From: Xenorhabdus eapokensis
GTDB taxonomy: Bacteria; Pseudomonadota; Gammaproteobacteria; Enterobacterales; Enterobacteriaceae
NCBI RefSeq assembly: GCF_001908105.1
Contig: NZ_MKGQ01000005.1
Span: 105,917 to 169,916, forward strand
Direction of reading: 5' to 3'
DNA length: 64,000 nucleotides
The position numbers and the translations under genes were made by a program. This document shows, one piece after another, positions 1-10,563 of this stretch (position 1 is its first letter; each line of letters begins with the position of its first letter). The notes under the pieces were generated by a model. It was given only the letters and a program-made list of their open reading frames with translations, did no database searches and was not told the origin of the DNA.

Positions 1-1
1 T

Positions 2-343
2 GCCAGTGAATCTGATTTTCAGGTGAACCAACTCGTCGATATTCTGCGTGAAAAGTTTGCTAAACGTGGAATTGATGGCTCTGTAATCAATATTCCTGAA
101 AATATGGTTCATAGCGGCAAAACGTATAGTGTAGAAGCCACTTTACTGCAAGGTATCGATACGCCGTTAGCGAAAAAAATTGTGAAGCTGATTAAAGACA
201 GTAAGCTGAAGGTACAGGCTCAAATTCAGGGTGAGCAAGTACGGGTAACTGGTAAGGCACGTGACGATTTGCAAAGTGTTATTGCATTGGTTCGTGGCGC
301 AGAATTAGGGCAGCCTTTCCAGTTTACTAATTTCCGCGATTAA
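2..343 (+). CDS. yajQ: YajQ nucleotide-binding protein, 3' part
   Basis: The window opens inside this gene. The frame is open from base 2 and reads [15 protein letters not shown], matching E. coli YajQ internally, so the GTG at 23 is not the start and roughly the first 50 residues lie to the left. YajQ is a small cytosolic protein of the DUF520 family with two ferredoxin-like folds. Family members bind nucleotides, and some homologues bind cyclic-di-GMP; the function in enterobacteria is not settled. The visible C-terminus ends in the family-typical [12 protein letters not shown] strong hairpin follows, and the next gene (yajR) converges on it. Identification is secure from the sequence match; function is family knowledge. 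Confidence 0.95.
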   Translation, partial: ASESDFQVNQLVDILREKFAKRGIDGSVINIPENMVHSGKTYSVEATLLQGIDTPLAKKIVKLIKDSKLKVQAQIQGEQVRVTGKARDDLQSVIALVRGAELGQPFQFTNFRD

Positions 344-380
344 TTTTTGTCATTATCCTAATAGTGAATAATTAATCATA

Positions 381-408
381 GTACGGTGTTTGGTAACACC
401 GTACTTGT
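381..408. terminator. Hairpin between convergent yajQ and yajR
   Basis: A perfect 10-bp stem (381-390 with 395-404, GTACGGTGTT) closes a TGGT loop between two convergent genes. There is only a short T-rich tail, so it may act as a bidirectional terminator. Confidence 0.7.
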
Positions 409-429
409 TATAAATACTAAATACCCAAG

Positions 430-1797
430 CTATTTATGGGATAATACAAGCTGTTCTAACTGATCACGATTGGTTAGTTTCGTATCAACTTTGATATACG
501 CACTAAATTCTTCTGGTGCGATGACAACATCTTTTACGCCGGCTTGCGCCAATATCTTTTTCTCCAATATCTCAGAATTGTTTAGCTGTTCTGGCAAGAT
601 GAGCCTGATACTACTGACATAGGGGGGTTGCCGTAAGGTCAGACTGACAATAAACCAGAATGCCGTCAGCGCGATGCCAGCCATAAAGACGAGCGATGCG
701 CCTTGCCATTCGTAAAGCATTCCTCCAAGAAAACCACCCAAAGCAACGCCAAGGAATTGGCTGGTAGAGTAAATCCCCATGGCAGTGCCTTTGTAACCCG
801 CAGGTGCTTCTTTGCTAATCAGTGAAGGCAAGATAGCTTCCATGATATTAAATGCAAGGAAGAAAATCTGAATGCCTGCAAAGATCCCCCAAAGATGCGA
901 TCCCTGAGACCATAAAACGGCTTCAGCGATGAATAGCATACCTATACACAGCAAAAATACCTGTTTCATGCGACGTTTTTTTTCTGCGTAGATAATGAAA
1001 GGCAGAACGGCGACAAAAGAGATAAGGGTAGTAATTAAATATACTTTCCAGTGTTGTTGTGGAGGAAAGCCTGCCTTTTCCATAATAAGGGGAAGGGCGA
1101 CAAAGCTCGACATCAATAAGGTATGCAGGCAGAGAATACCAAAATTCAGTTTTATCAGTTGCGGATCTGAAAGTACACGTTTGAAGCTACCGCGTGCGAT
1201 ACCTGATTCACGATTTAGCAAATGGTTGTGTGTATTTGGTACGGCAAACAGTGTGATCAGGATCGCGCAGCCAGCAAGGATTGCAATTGCCCCAAATAAG
1301 CCATTTAAACCGATTTGGTGGGTAATAATAGGGCCGGCAACAATTGCAAAGGCAAATGTAATGCCAAAGCTAATGCCGATAAATGCCATTGCTTTTGTTC
1401 GATTCTGCTCACGAGTCAGGTCTGAAAGTAATGCCATGATAGCGGCGGATATTGCCCCTGTGCCTTGCAAAGCTCGCCCGATAATAATTCCCCAAATAGA
1501 GTCGCTTAAGGCGGCAATAACACTGCCTAATGCAAAAATGAGAAGCCCGCCGATGATTAAAGGTTTCCTGCCAATTTTGTCTGATAGTAGCCCAAATGGG
1601 ATCTGGAATATTGCTTGTGTTAAGCCGTAGATGCCAATGGCAATCCCAATCAGCGCTTCAGTCGCATCACGTAACGCTAAACCATAGGTCGTCAGAACAG
1701 GCAGAACCATGAACATGCCTAACATGCGCAGGGAGAAAACAGAACCTAAACCCCATGTTGCCCGAAGTTCAAGCGGAGTCATTTTATTATCGTTCAT
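430..1797 (-). CDS. yajR: MFS efflux transporter YajR
   Basis: This is an inner-membrane major-facilitator transporter with about 12 membrane segments and an extra cytoplasmic C-terminal ferredoxin-like (YAM) domain, seen here as the roughly last 70 residues (from PYVSSIRLILP to the end). The MFS signature LLSDKIGRKP lies between helices 2 and 3. The start is set at 1797 (MNDNKMTPLE), which matches the E. coli protein and has GAGG 5 bp upstream; the open frame extends 11 codons further without support. The protein is 455 aa, the family length. Its physiological substrate is unknown. It converges with yajQ and is transcribed as a single gene ahead of the cyo operon. Confidence 0.93.
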   Translation of the reverse strand: MNDNKMTPLELRATWGLGSVFSLRMLGMFMVLPVLTTYGLALRDATEALIGIAIGIYGLTQAIFQIPFGLLSDKIGRKPLIIGGLLIFALGSVIAALSDSIWGIIIGRALQGTGAISAAIMALLSDLTREQNRTKAMAFIGISFGITFAFAIVAGPIITHQIGLNGLFGAIAILAGCAILITLFAVPNTHNHLLNRESGIARGSFKRVLSDPQLIKLNFGILCLHTLLMSSFVALPLIMEKAGFPPQQHWKVYLITTLISFVAVLPFIIYAEKKRRMKQVFLLCIGMLFIAEAVLWSQGSHLWGIFAGIQIFFLAFNIMEAILPSLISKEAPAGYKGTAMGIYSTSQFLGVALGGFLGGMLYEWQGASLVFMAGIALTAFWFIVSLTLRQPPYVSSIRLILPEQLNNSEILEKKILAQAGVKDVVIAPEEFSAYIKVDTKLTNRDQLEQLVLSHK

Positions 1798-1937
1798 GGA
1801 TACCTCAAAAAATCTGGTATGACATTTCAATTAGGTGAGAGCAAACGAAAAAGAAGCGCTTGTAACCGAATAAGTTGTCATTGAATAGAGATAAAAGAAA
1901 GGGAAAAGATGGCAGGTTTTACCCTACCATCTAAATA

Positions 1938-2822
1938 TTACCAGACGTAAGTCAACAGGTTTTCTGGAGATGCTGTTGAATCTACAGACATCATGACGCT
2001 TAATGACATGATAGCGACGATAGAAAACAGAAATAACTTACGGGCCCAAATACGGTCATCAGAGGTCTTATAACCTGATAATGCCATACCCAACCACCAG
2101 ATGCTCACTGCGGCAGCTACGATAAGGTATTTATAACCTGCATAACCACTGATAGTCAGCATCAAAGTAGCAATCATAAAGGCCAGAATATACAAAGTGA
2201 TGTGGTTTTTCGCGACAGAAATACCTTTAATCACAGGTAATACTGGGATGTTGGCCGCTTGATAATCTTTGAACCGAAAAATAGCAATGGCGTAAGAGTG
2301 GGGCATTTGCCACAAACTGAAGATCAGTAATAAGATCAACGCGCCTGTATCGAAATGCCCTGTTACTGCACAGTAACCAATCACGGGAGGTGCTGCGCCT
2401 GACAGGCTACCAACCAGCGTGCCATAAACAGATTTTCTTTTCATGTAGAGGCTATAAACCCCAACATAAACGATAAATCCGATGAGAGCTAACTGCATTG
2501 CTAAGACATTGGCTGCTACATAGAGCAGCACTATGCCAGCAATACCTAACACTGAGGCGTAAATCAGGCTGATTTTCGGATCGATAAGCCCTTTCACAAG
2601 GACCCTTTCTTTCGTTCTTTCCATGATACGGTCAATATCGCGGTCGATATAGTTGTTGAATACACAACCCGATGCTACCACCAGCGATACCCCGACCATC
2701 GTTGCAAAGAACAAGGGGTAATCTATTACGCCCTTGGAAGCGAGTAGAAAACCACCAATCGCAGAAATTAGATTTCCGAAAATAATTCCTGGTTTGGTCA
2801 CTTGCAGGTATTGCTTAATCAT
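1938..2822 (-). CDS. cyoE: Protoheme IX farnesyltransferase (heme O synthase) CyoE
   Basis: CyoE is an inner-membrane prenyltransferase that attaches a farnesyl group to heme b to give heme o for cytochrome bo3. The sequence carries the UbiA-type Asp-rich motifs [15 protein letters not shown] (around residue 72) and a second conserved polar loop around [15 protein letters not shown], with several hydrophobic helices between. The length is 294 aa against about 296 in E. coli. It is the last gene of the cyoABCDE operon, starting 12 bp after cyoD ends, so the oxidase and its cofactor synthase are made together. Confidence 0.97.
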   Translation of the reverse strand: MIKQYLQVTKPGIIFGNLISAIGGFLLASKGVIDYPLFFATMVGVSLVVASGCVFNNYIDRDIDRIMERTKERVLVKGLIDPKISLIYASVLGIAGIVLLYVAANVLAMQLALIGFIVYVGVYSLYMKRKSVYGTLVGSLSGAAPPVIGYCAVTGHFDTGALILLLIFSLWQMPHSYAIAIFRFKDYQAANIPVLPVIKGISVAKNHITLYILAFMIATLMLTISGYAGYKYLIVAAAVSIWWLGMALSGYKTSDDRIWARKLFLFSIVAIMSLSVMMSVDSTASPENLLTYVW

Positions 2823-2834
2823 TCAAATCAACCC

Positions 2835-3167
2835 TTAATCAACCATCATATTGATGTTCAGGTTGTACATAATCCACAGGGAGCCAACAACAACGATAGC
2901 GATGACCACTAATGTGAAGATTAAGGCAACGAGGTTCCAACGCTCTTCAGACGATGTATTCATGTGCAGGAAGCAGATGAAATGAATAAAGATCTGAATA
3001 ACAGCCATAGCGACTACTGTCACCAGAATGGTGCTGTGTGAAGCCGTGCCATCCATCACCATCCAGAATGGGATCACGGTCAGTATGACTGACAGAACAA
3101 AACCAATCAGATAGGTTTTGAAGCTACCGTGGCTTGCGCCGGAATGAGAAGTATTTGGATGACTCAT
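2835..3167 (-). CDS. cyoD: Cytochrome bo3 oxidase subunit IV CyoD
   Basis: This is the small membrane subunit of the bo3 quinol oxidase, with three hydrophobic segments. The start is chosen at 3167 ([12 protein letters not shown]), because the ATG overlaps the cyoC stop codon by one base (TAATG), the usual coupled arrangement; the longer frame runs into cyoC coding sequence. At 110 aa it matches the E. coli length. It is thought to help assembly and stability of the oxidase rather than catalysis. Confidence 0.96.
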   Translation of the reverse strand: MSHPNTSHSGASHGSFKTYLIGFVLSVILTVIPFWMVMDGTASHSTILVTVVAMAVIQIFIHFICFLHMNTSSEERWNLVALIFTLVVIAIVVVGSLWIMYNLNINMMVD

Positions 3168-3778
3168 TACATAGCCCCCATCAGATAAACGACAGTAAAT
3201 ACACAGATCCATACAACGTCAAGGAAGTGCCAGAACAGGCTCAGGCAGTTCAGACGCATACGGTTCACATCAGTCAGGCCACGGCGTGAAACCTGAATCA
3301 TCAGGATGACGATCCAAATCAGGCCTAAGGTGACGTGCAGACCATGAGTGGCAACCAGTGCGAAGAAGGCAGACAGGAACGCACTACGGTCAGGGCCAAA
3401 TCCTTCAGAGATCAGTTTATGGAATTCATATACTTCCATTGAAACGAAGCCAAGGCCAAACAGGAAGGTAATGAATAGCCACAAATTAACCTGAGCAACT
3501 TTACCTTTATTCATGCACAGCATGGCGAAACCGTAGGTGATACTACTAAATAGCAGCAAAAAGGTTTCTACCAGTACAAATGGCAGTTCAAAAATATCCT
3601 TACCAGATGGGCCACCCGCAGTGCCGTTAACTAACACTGCGTAGGTAGCGAACAGACTTGCAAACAGAATCAAGTCACTCATCAGGTAGACCCAGAAGCC
3701 AAATACCTTGTTGGCTCCCGTATCGTGGTGCCCATGAGTATCATGGGCGGCTGTGTTGTTAAGGGTTTGAGTCGACAT
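3167..3778 (-). CDS. cyoC: Cytochrome bo3 oxidase subunit III CyoC
   Basis: CyoC is an inner-membrane subunit III homologue of the heme-copper oxidases. It has five hydrophobic helices after a His-rich hydrophilic N-terminus ([12 protein letters not shown]). It lacks redox cofactors and supports complex stability. The start ATG overlaps the cyoB stop by one base, and its stop overlaps the cyoD start, so translation is coupled throughout. The length is 203 aa (E. coli 204). Confidence 0.97.
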   Translation of the reverse strand: MSTQTLNNTAAHDTHGHHDTGANKVFGFWVYLMSDLILFASLFATYAVLVNGTAGGPSGKDIFELPFVLVETFLLLFSSITYGFAMLCMNKGKVAQVNLWLFITFLFGLGFVSMEVYEFHKLISEGFGPDRSAFLSAFFALVATHGLHVTLGLIWIVILMIQVSRRGLTDVNRMRLNCLSLFWHFLDVVWICVFTVVYLMGAM

Positions 3779-5778
3779 TATTTCACACCTGCCTTTCTCA
3801 GATCTTCGTAACGCTGATTTTCAACTTTCTCGACTTCAGCTACAGGAACGTAATAATCAACGTTTTCGTCAAAGCTTTTCACGATGCAACTGATGATGAT
3901 GCCAGCGAAACTTGCGATAGCCATCCACCAGATATGCCAGATCAAAGCAAAGCCTAAGGTCAGACAGAAAGCACTAATGATCACACCGGCACCGGTATTT
4001 TTAGGCATATGAATTTCTTCATATTTAGCCGGACGCTTATATTCAGTGCCTTTTTCTTTCGTATCCCACCACGCATCACGAGTCTGAATGTGTGGAACTT
4101 CCGCAAAGTTATAGAACGGAGGTGGAGATGAAGTTGACCATTCCAGAGTACGGCCACCCCATGGATCACCGGTTAGATCACGGTTCTGCTCACGGTCACG
4201 GATACTGACGTAGAACTGGATAACCTGACACAGAATACCCAAAGCAATTAAGACCACGCCGCCTGCTGCAACAACCAGCAGAGGATGGAATTCAGGGTTG
4301 ATATCCTGGCTCAGACGACGAGTCATACCCATAAAGCCCAATGCGTACAGCGGCATAAAGGCAACGAAGAAACCCGTGATCCAGAACCAGAATGCACGGA
4401 CACCCCATTTTTCATTCAGCGTGAAGCCGAATGCTTTCGGGAACCAGTAAGTTGTACCTGCGAAGCAGCCGAAGACCACACCACCGATGATAACGTTATG
4501 GAAGTGAGCAATCAGGAACAGACTGTTGTGCAGAACGAAGTTTGCGCCTGGTACTGCCAGCAGAACGCCCGTCATACCACCAATGGAGAAGGTAACTAAG
4601 AAGCCAACAGTCCACAGCATTGGGGTTTTGAATTCAATACGACCACGGTACATAGTAAACAGCCAGTTGAAAATCTTAACCCCAGTTGGGATAGAGATAA
4701 TCATCGTGGCGATACCAAAGAAGGCGTTAACGTTCGCGCCAGAACCCATGGTGAAGAAGTGGTGCAACCATACAATGAACGACAGGATGGTAATAACAAT
4801 TGTCGCCCACACCAGTGAGGTATAACCAAACAGACGTTTCTTCGAGAAGGTTGCGGTGACTTCGGAGAAAATACCGAAGACAGGTAGCACCAGAATGTAA
4901 ACTTCAGGATGACCCCAAGCCCAGATCAGGTTGATGTACATCATCATGTTGCCGCCCATATCGTTGGTAAAGAAATGGGTGCCCAGATAACGATCCAGGG
5001 TTAGCAACGCGATGGTTACTGTCAGGATTGGGAACGCAGCAATAATAAGAATGTTGGTACACAGTGAAGCCCAAGTGAAGACGGGCATTTTCATCATGGA
5101 CATACCTGGTGCACGCATGCGCAGGATAGTCACGAAGAAGTTAACACCCGTCAGCAAGGTACCGACACCAGAGAGCTGAAGACTCCATATCCAGTAGTCA
5201 ACACCAACACCTGGGTTGTATTCCAGGCCAGATAGAGGCGGATATGCTAACCAACCGGTTTGTGCAAACTCACCTACTCCCAGAGAGATGTTGATCAGTG
5301 CAACACCGACAACAAATAACCAGAAGCTCAAAGAGTTCAGGAATGGGAATGCAACGTCGCGAGCACCGATTTGCAGAGGAACAACAATGTTCATCAGGCC
5401 GACAACGAAAGGCATTGCCATAAAGAAGATCATGATAACGCCGTGAGCGGTGAAGATCTGATCATAATGGTGCGGGGGCAGGAAACCGGCTTCACCAGCA
5501 GAAGCTAGGGCTTGCTGTCCACGCATCATGATGGCGTCAGCGAAACCACGGAGCATCATCACCATGGCAACGACGATGTACATGACACCAATTTTCTTAT
5601 GGTCAACGCTGGTTAACCATTCACTCCAAAGCCATTTCCATTTACGGAAATAAGTCAAGGAACCAACAACTACCAGTCCCCCAAGCAAGATCCCAAGTAA
5701 TGTCACCACAATAATGGGTTCATGTAATGGGACCGCATCCAGTGTTAATTTTCCCCACATGCCTTTATTCCTCAACAC
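3778..5778 (-). CDS. cyoB: Cytochrome bo3 ubiquinol oxidase subunit I CyoB
   Basis: This is the catalytic subunit of the terminal oxidase. It binds heme b, heme o3 and CuB, reduces O2 to water with electrons from ubiquinol, and pumps protons across the inner membrane. The sequence shows the subunit-I landmarks: heme-ligand region [15 protein letters not shown], the CuB/cross-linked His-Tyr segment [17 protein letters not shown], the HHFFTMG di-histidine, and the HFHNVIIGG pair of heme ligands. It has 666 aa against 663 in E. coli and about 15 membrane helices. It overlaps the end of cyoA by 14 bp. Confidence 0.98.
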   Translation of the reverse strand: MLRNKGMWGKLTLDAVPLHEPIIVVTLLGILLGGLVVVGSLTYFRKWKWLWSEWLTSVDHKKIGVMYIVVAMVMMLRGFADAIMMRGQQALASAGEAGFLPPHHYDQIFTAHGVIMIFFMAMPFVVGLMNIVVPLQIGARDVAFPFLNSLSFWLFVVGVALINISLGVGEFAQTGWLAYPPLSGLEYNPGVGVDYWIWSLQLSGVGTLLTGVNFFVTILRMRAPGMSMMKMPVFTWASLCTNILIIAAFPILTVTIALLTLDRYLGTHFFTNDMGGNMMMYINLIWAWGHPEVYILVLPVFGIFSEVTATFSKKRLFGYTSLVWATIVITILSFIVWLHHFFTMGSGANVNAFFGIATMIISIPTGVKIFNWLFTMYRGRIEFKTPMLWTVGFLVTFSIGGMTGVLLAVPGANFVLHNSLFLIAHFHNVIIGGVVFGCFAGTTYWFPKAFGFTLNEKWGVRAFWFWITGFFVAFMPLYALGFMGMTRRLSQDINPEFHPLLVVAAGGVVLIALGILCQVIQFYVSIRDREQNRDLTGDPWGGRTLEWSTSSPPPFYNFAEVPHIQTRDAWWDTKEKGTEYKRPAKYEEIHMPKNTGAGVIISAFCLTLGFALIWHIWWMAIASFAGIIISCIVKSFDENVDYYVPVAEVEKVENQRYEDLRKAGVK

Positions 5779-6730
5779 CTGAATGAGCCGGCTGACTCAT
5801 ATTCATATTATGATCCGCAGCTTTACCATGTTCTGTTTTGCCGTGACCAGACATACCAAACATACCGGCATGGCCCATATCACCCATGAATTTGTCAATA
5901 GTCTCTTGGAACAGTTTTGGTTTCACGCTTGAGAAGTATTCAACAGGGTTGTTTTGGCTAGGTTTAGCCAACTCATTGAATGCTTGTACGGTATTCAGAG
6001 TCTTAGATGATGCTTTAACTTTCTGCACCCACTCTTCAAAACCTGCACGATCATCCGTCGCTGTTGCAGTGAATTTCATGCCTGAGAAGCCATGACCACT
6101 GTAACTTGCTGAGAATCCATCGTATTTACCCGCTGAGTTAGCAATCAGGTGCAGTTTTGTCTGCATACCCGCCATTGCATAAATCTGACCACCCAACTGT
6201 GGGATGAAGAAAGAATTCATCACAGAGTCTGAGGTGATTTTGAAGTTAATTGGAACATCTTTAGGGAATACAATTTCATTTACGGTTGCGATACCCTGTT
6301 CCGGATAGATAAACAGCCATTTCCAGTCAAGGGAAATAACTTCAATCGTTACCGGTTTGACATCACTGTCTAATGGCTTATATGGATCGAGTTCATGTGT
6401 CGTTTTCCATGTAATCGTCGCCAAGGTGATGATAATCAGGATAGGCACAGTCCAAACGACAAGCTCAATTTTATTTGAGTGTGCCCAGTTTGGACGATAA
6501 GTTGCAGATTTATTGGCTTCCCGGTAACGTAAGGCAAAAATGATTGCCATTACAATAGCCGGTATAACAACGATCAGCATTAAACCAAACGCTGTCAGTA
6601 TCAGCGTTTTTTGTTCGACGCCGATCGCCCCTTTGGGATTCATCAATACCATATCACAACCACCTAGCATTAAGGAGGCTGCGAGTAATGACGATAACCC
6701 AATAGTTTTTTTGTATTTCATAAGTCTCAT
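5765..6730 (-). CDS. cyoA: Cytochrome bo3 oxidase subunit II CyoA (lipoprotein)
   Basis: First gene of the cyo operon. The N-terminus is a lipoprotein signal ending in LMLGGC (Cys25), followed by two membrane helices and a periplasmic cupredoxin-fold domain. As in other quinol oxidases, the CuA cysteines are absent. The C-terminal tail is longer and rich in His, Met and Gly (residues about 285-321), which is a variable region. The length is 321 aa against 315 in E. coli. By analogy the operon is repressed by ArcA and Fnr under low oxygen; I could not assign those sites with confidence in the upstream spacer. Confidence 0.97.
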   Translation of the reverse strand: MRLMKYKKTIGLSSLLAASLMLGGCDMVLMNPKGAIGVEQKTLILTAFGLMLIVVIPAIVMAIIFALRYREANKSATYRPNWAHSNKIELVVWTVPILIIITLATITWKTTHELDPYKPLDSDVKPVTIEVISLDWKWLFIYPEQGIATVNEIVFPKDVPINFKITSDSVMNSFFIPQLGGQIYAMAGMQTKLHLIANSAGKYDGFSASYSGHGFSGMKFTATATDDRAGFEEWVQKVKASSKTLNTVQAFNELAKPSQNNPVEYFSSVKPKLFQETIDKFMGDMGHAGMFGMSGHGKTEHGKAADHNMNMSQPAHSGVEE

Positions 6731-7042
6731 TGAGCGACCCCAGATAACAAAAGCTTTATTGTCGTTTCATCAGTGCGGGCATTCTACGGTAAGGTTACCG
6801 GAGTGTAAACAATTGTAATAGAAGCAGGTTGGCTTGTGGGCTTTTTATGTTAGAGGGATCACATGTGATTCTAAATTTAACAAAACGTTAATTTCGGTTG
6901 GTTATCTTAACCAAAAAATCAAAATAAACAATTAATTTACAATAACCCTCTATTTTAAAAAGAAAAAATTTGATAAAAATAAAAGAAAAATTATAAGAAT
7001 ATACTTTTTTATTGATAGGATAACTGTTGTTTATCGGTTTTA
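6731..7042. other. AT-rich spacer upstream of the cyo operon
   Basis: No gene is visible. The stretch must hold the cyoA promoter (minus strand). It is very AT-rich, with A-runs around 6955-7000, and contains GTTAA/GTTAT-type words near 6888-6910 that could be ArcA half-sites, but the match is too weak to call. Confidence 0.5.
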
Positions 7043-7065
7043 ATGAGCAGCATCAGGCTGCTCAT
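7043..7065 (-). terminator. Hairpin downstream of the Tsx-like gene
   Basis: A perfect 9-bp stem ATGAGCAGC/GCTGCTCAT with a 5-nt loop lies 16 bp after the stop of the minus-strand channel gene. There is no clear U-run on that strand, so termination strength is uncertain. Confidence 0.55.
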
Positions 7066-7080
7066 CGATTAAACTAGTTA

Positions 7081-7848
7081 TTAGAAGTTATATTTTACAC
7101 TGTAAACAATACCATCCTGTAAGAAGTCTTCTCCCAGTTTGTTATCCGCATAACGGTATTGAACTCCGGTTGTAAAAGAAGGATGCGGAGTCCACCATAA
7201 TGCAATTGCGCCATTAATACCTTCGCGCCCGCCGTTGCCGTAGCGTTCATTGCGGTTCAATTCAATTTCATTCCAGTTTGTAACACTGAATTTTTGTTCC
7301 CAAAGATTGAAATCGTATCCTGCAACCCAGCCTACGACATAACCGTTATTGCCTGAATAGAATGTTTGGTCAACATAATGCAGTGCGACAAAAGGTTTGA
7401 ACCACAAGCCAGCAATATTTGCATTATAGCCTAATCCATAGAGTGTATTAACTTCATGGAAGTTGCCACCGTTTGCTTTGCCTGGCAATGAATAGGTTCC
7501 ATAAACATGACCATAAAGGTTGAAACCTGTATCACCCAGATAGAAACGGCCTGTTGTTTTGAAAGTATAACGTTGGTTATCACCCGGTTGGGCTGTTTTA
7601 CTGTTAAAAGGATTCTCTAAGTCAGCGAAACCATAGAGTTCGCCCCAGCTAAACCCTGCCCCGCCTTCCAGTTCTAAATAAGCAAAATCATCCTTATGTG
7701 AGGTTTGTCCGGTTTTATGAGTGGTATGTTTGCTCCAGTCTAGGTAATTCATGCTGACATTGCCAAACCCCCACTGGTATTCCGCGCTGGCTGAAGCAGA
7801 AACTAAGGCGGCGGCAACTGCGGTGAGTGTCAAAATACGTCTTTTCAT
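7081..7848 (-). CDS. Tsx/OmpK-family outer-membrane nucleoside channel
   Basis: An outer-membrane beta-barrel protein of the Channel_Tsx (OmpK/Tsx) family, likely passing nucleosides or similar small solutes. A cleavable signal peptide is evident (MKRRILTLTAVAAALVSASASA, cleavage before EYQWGF). The mature part is rich in alternating aromatic/polar strands and ends in the barrel-type C-terminus VYSVKYNF with terminal Phe. It has 255 aa, shorter than E. coli Tsx (about 294) and nearer OmpK-like proteins. E. coli has no gene here between cyoA and ampG. A striking perfect inverted repeat lies 37-55 bp upstream of the ATG. The family call is firm, the substrate is inferred. Confidence 0.85.
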   Translation of the reverse strand: MKRRILTLTAVAAALVSASASAEYQWGFGNVSMNYLDWSKHTTHKTGQTSHKDDFAYLELEGGAGFSWGELYGFADLENPFNSKTAQPGDNQRYTFKTTGRFYLGDTGFNLYGHVYGTYSLPGKANGGNFHEVNTLYGLGYNANIAGLWFKPFVALHYVDQTFYSGNNGYVVGWVAGYDFNLWEQKFSVTNWNEIELNRNERYGNGGREGINGAIALWWTPHPSFTTGVQYRYADNKLGEDFLQDGIVYSVKYNF

Positions 7849-7884
7849 AAATTCCCTTTATATGGTTTTAAGGTGATTAACGAT

Positions 7885-7903
7885 ATTTCGAATAGTTCGA
7901 AAT
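7885..7903. promoter_or_regulatory. Perfect inverted repeat upstream of the Tsx-like gene
   Basis: ATTTCGAA and TTCGAAAT are separated by TAG (8-bp arms, 3-bp spacer), 37 bp upstream of the channel gene start on the minus strand, where an operator would sit. GTTCAAATA-like words recur at 7910 and 7932. No regulator was identified. Confidence 0.5.
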
Positions 7904-8055
7904 AATTACGTTCAAATAATAATATTTGTTAGTTCAAATATAAATAATTTCACTTTGAAAAAAATGTTTTTCAGGCCACCTAATGGTAGGTTTTTACGCT
8001 TCTTGTGAAGTTTGTCACTATATAAACCAGATAAGCCAGCAATATAAACTGGTAA

Positions 8056-8083
8056 CAGAAGGCTGAACTTTGTCAGCCTTCTG
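8056..8083 (-). terminator. ampG hairpin terminator
   Basis: An 11-bp perfect stem CAGAAGGCTGA/TCAGCCTTCTG with a 6-nt loop lies 43 bp beyond the ampG stop on the minus strand. Confidence 0.6.
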
Positions 8084-8125
8084 CTGTAGGCAGGTGTGAA
8101 AAAGGCGTTGAATGGGAATAGTGAA

Positions 8126-9655
8126 CTAAGCGAGCCTACTTTTCTTTAAAGCCAAATAATCTAATATTCCACCTAAAAGAAAGCCCAAGGTGCCAATGAT
8201 TACACTCCAGGATAACAGTGGAGATATCCACTCACCAACTTCATGCAGATATAATCTGTATTCTGGCGATATAGTGTACACCAGAGGTACTAAATGAGTG
8301 ATGATAAACAGTACGCTACTGATAATTAACCAAACTATGAATATCAGGGCGGCTAATATCATGATCCCAAAGGCAAATTTATAAGCGTTCTTAAATAGTG
8401 TCCGAGGCAAAAAGTCATCATTTTGCTGGGTATAAGCCAGTGTTTTACGGCAGACAAACAACAACACAAGCCCCGGTAATCCAATAACAACAGAAAATAG
8501 ATAGAACATTGGCCAGCCATAGGCTTCTGCAAACCACCCTGCTACCGGACCAACATAAACTCGGCCAACTGCGGATAATGCAGAAAGCAACGCGAACTGT
8601 GTTGCTGAAAATGATTTATTACATAAGGTCATTAAAAGAGCAACAAAAGCCGCTGTTCCCATACCGCCACAGATATTTTCCAGAAAAATCGCCGTCCCCA
8701 TCAGGTAGATGTCTTTAGGGGTAATGGCCAGTATCCAATAACCGAAATTTGAAACAGTTTGAAGAATGCCAAAGATCATCAGGGCACGGAACAAGCTAAG
8801 CCGATGCATCAAATAACCGCCGTACAATGCGCCGACAATAGTTGCAGCGAGTCCGAGGGTTTTGTTGATCATACCGACTTCAGCCGGACTGAAACCAACA
8901 CCACGAATAAGGAAAGGTGTGCTGAGTGAGAGAGCAAAAGCATCGGTTAGTTTGTACAGTACAATCAATAGCAGGATAAGCCAGGCATTGTTGCGGCTGA
9001 AAAAATCAAACAATGGTTCGAATACTGCCTGATGCAGTGTTTTTGGTGGTGCTGTATTGATTTCGGGTTCTTTGGCTGTAAGCGTGGCATAAACCCCAAT
9101 TAACATCAATCCGGCCATAACCCAATACATATTTTGCCAGCCAATATAGGTGGCGAGTAACAAGGCTAATCCACCCGAAACCAGCATAGCTAACCGATAA
9201 CCCAATACGGAAATGGCGGCACCTGATCCTCGTTCTTCCTGTGATAATAAGTCGGTCTTATAGGCATCAAAAATAATATCTTGGGAAGCTGAGAAGAATG
9301 CAACAACAACAGCCAATGCCGCAAGCCACCATAAATGCTGAGACGGTTGCAGGAATCCCATTGCTGCAATACTGGCGATCAACAAAAGTTGAGTAGCGAG
9401 CATCCACCCCCGTCGGCGTCCTAAAAAGGAGGGGGTATATCGATCCATTGCGGGTGCCCAGAGAAACTTAAAAACATAGGCTTGACCAACCAACGTGAAA
9501 AAACCGATGGTTCGGATATCAACGTTTTCGACAGTCATCCATGCTTGTAACGTTCCAGCCGTGAGGGCAAGAGGCAGGCCTGAGGCAAAGCCCAGTAATA
9601 GAAGGGTTCGATAGTTGCGTAATGCAGATAGGTTTAAATAACGGTGGTTAGTCAT
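8126..9655 (-). CDS. ampG: AmpG muropeptide permease
   Basis: An inner-membrane MFS-type permease that imports GlcNAc-anhydroMurNAc peptides from the periplasm for cell-wall recycling and, where present, for AmpR-dependent beta-lactamase induction. The N-terminus (NYRTLLLLGFASGLPLAL) and the following helices match AmpG closely. It has 509 aa against 491 in E. coli, with a somewhat divergent C-terminal part after about residue 420. GGGAGG precedes the ATG. It is followed on the same strand order by yajG upstream, the usual yajG-ampG arrangement opposite bolA. Confidence 0.96.
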   Translation of the reverse strand: MTNHRYLNLSALRNYRTLLLLGFASGLPLALTAGTLQAWMTVENVDIRTIGFFTLVGQAYVFKFLWAPAMDRYTPSFLGRRRGWMLATQLLLIASIAAMGFLQPSQHLWWLAALAVVVAFFSASQDIIFDAYKTDLLSQEERGSGAAISVLGYRLAMLVSGGLALLLATYIGWQNMYWVMAGLMLIGVYATLTAKEPEINTAPPKTLHQAVFEPLFDFFSRNNAWLILLLIVLYKLTDAFALSLSTPFLIRGVGFSPAEVGMINKTLGLAATIVGALYGGYLMHRLSLFRALMIFGILQTVSNFGYWILAITPKDIYLMGTAIFLENICGGMGTAAFVALLMTLCNKSFSATQFALLSALSAVGRVYVGPVAGWFAEAYGWPMFYLFSVVIGLPGLVLLFVCRKTLAYTQQNDDFLPRTLFKNAYKFAFGIMILAALIFIVWLIISSVLFIITHLVPLVYTISPEYRLYLHEVGEWISPLLSWSVIIGTLGFLLGGILDYLALKKSRLA

Positions 9656-9726
9656 GGGCCTCCCAAAACTTTCTGCATATTATCTAATATTGTCAGAATT
9701 AGGCAGAAAATTTATTCGTTGTCCTG

Positions 9727-10314
9727 TTAGTGGACGTTTTGTTTGATAAATGTACTGATTGATGCATCCTGAGCCATGTCTGCGATCACATCAGATAAGA
9801 CAGTATTGACTGCATCAGCAATTTTGGCGTTTGTTGCTGTCAATGGTCCCTGAGCATTGTAGCTGGTGCGATAATTTTTGATTTGTTTACTGCCATCTTG
9901 GGCATAAGCAATGATAGAGATTTCAGCTTTGGCTGAAATATCATGACGAAGACTGCCTTCTTTCACATTGGCATAGAGTTGATTAACAATGACCTGCAAA
10001 TTGGCATTAGCGGGAGAACCAATCATATAGCCACGCGCTACCATTTGCTTTTCCAGTGCTTCTTGTAGTAAGAAACGTAAATCGCGGGAAGGAACCAACG
10101 TAACTAATCGTGCATTACGATTAATTTGAGCCAGAGCTTGAGATTGACGATGGTCGACCCCACTAATAGCGACGGTGATCGCTTTCATGGTTGGATCGGC
10201 GGGGGGCAGGGTAATTTGGGGTTGAATGGCTAATGTGTTGCCTGAGTCTGCACAGCCAGATAACCCAGATAAAAAGAAAAGCGTAATCAATGGAATAAAT
10301 ATTTTCTTTAGCAT
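9727..10314 (-). CDS. yajG: YajG lipoprotein
   Basis: A small outer-membrane-type lipoprotein of unknown function. The signal peptide ends in a lipobox LSGC (Cys21). The mature region has the family pattern with IAVSGVDHRQ-like conserved strands and about 195 aa total (E. coli 192). It sits upstream of ampG and divergent from bolA, an arrangement conserved in enterobacteria, suggesting a link with the cell envelope. Confidence 0.93.
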   Translation of the reverse strand: MLKKIFIPLITLFFLSGLSGCADSGNTLAIQPQITLPPADPTMKAITVAISGVDHRQSQALAQINRNARLVTLVPSRDLRFLLQEALEKQMVARGYMIGSPANANLQVIVNQLYANVKEGSLRHDISAKAEISIIAYAQDGSKQIKNYRTSYNAQGPLTATNAKIADAVNTVLSDVIADMAQDASISTFIKQNVH

Positions 10315-10563
10315 TTAGGTTTTCTCAATTTAAGATTCGGATACTCGATATTAATACGGATAGTTTAAACTGCCGTAATCATAGCATCGCCATTAGTAGC
10401 GGCATATCCCTGATGATTGAAACACGGTTTGAAATATTGTGAGAAATACCTGATGTAAATTCTGTTAAAGAGATTTGGTTACCTTGATGTTATAAATCAC
10501 GGGAAATAATCTAGAATCAAAGATATGGTTGATAAATAACCTTTGGTAATTTAGGAGAATGGG

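Noticed and set aside
995..1630. 211-codon open frame on the plus strand opposite yajR
   Set aside because: It is entirely antisense to a clear transporter gene and has no ribosome site or recognisable sequence.
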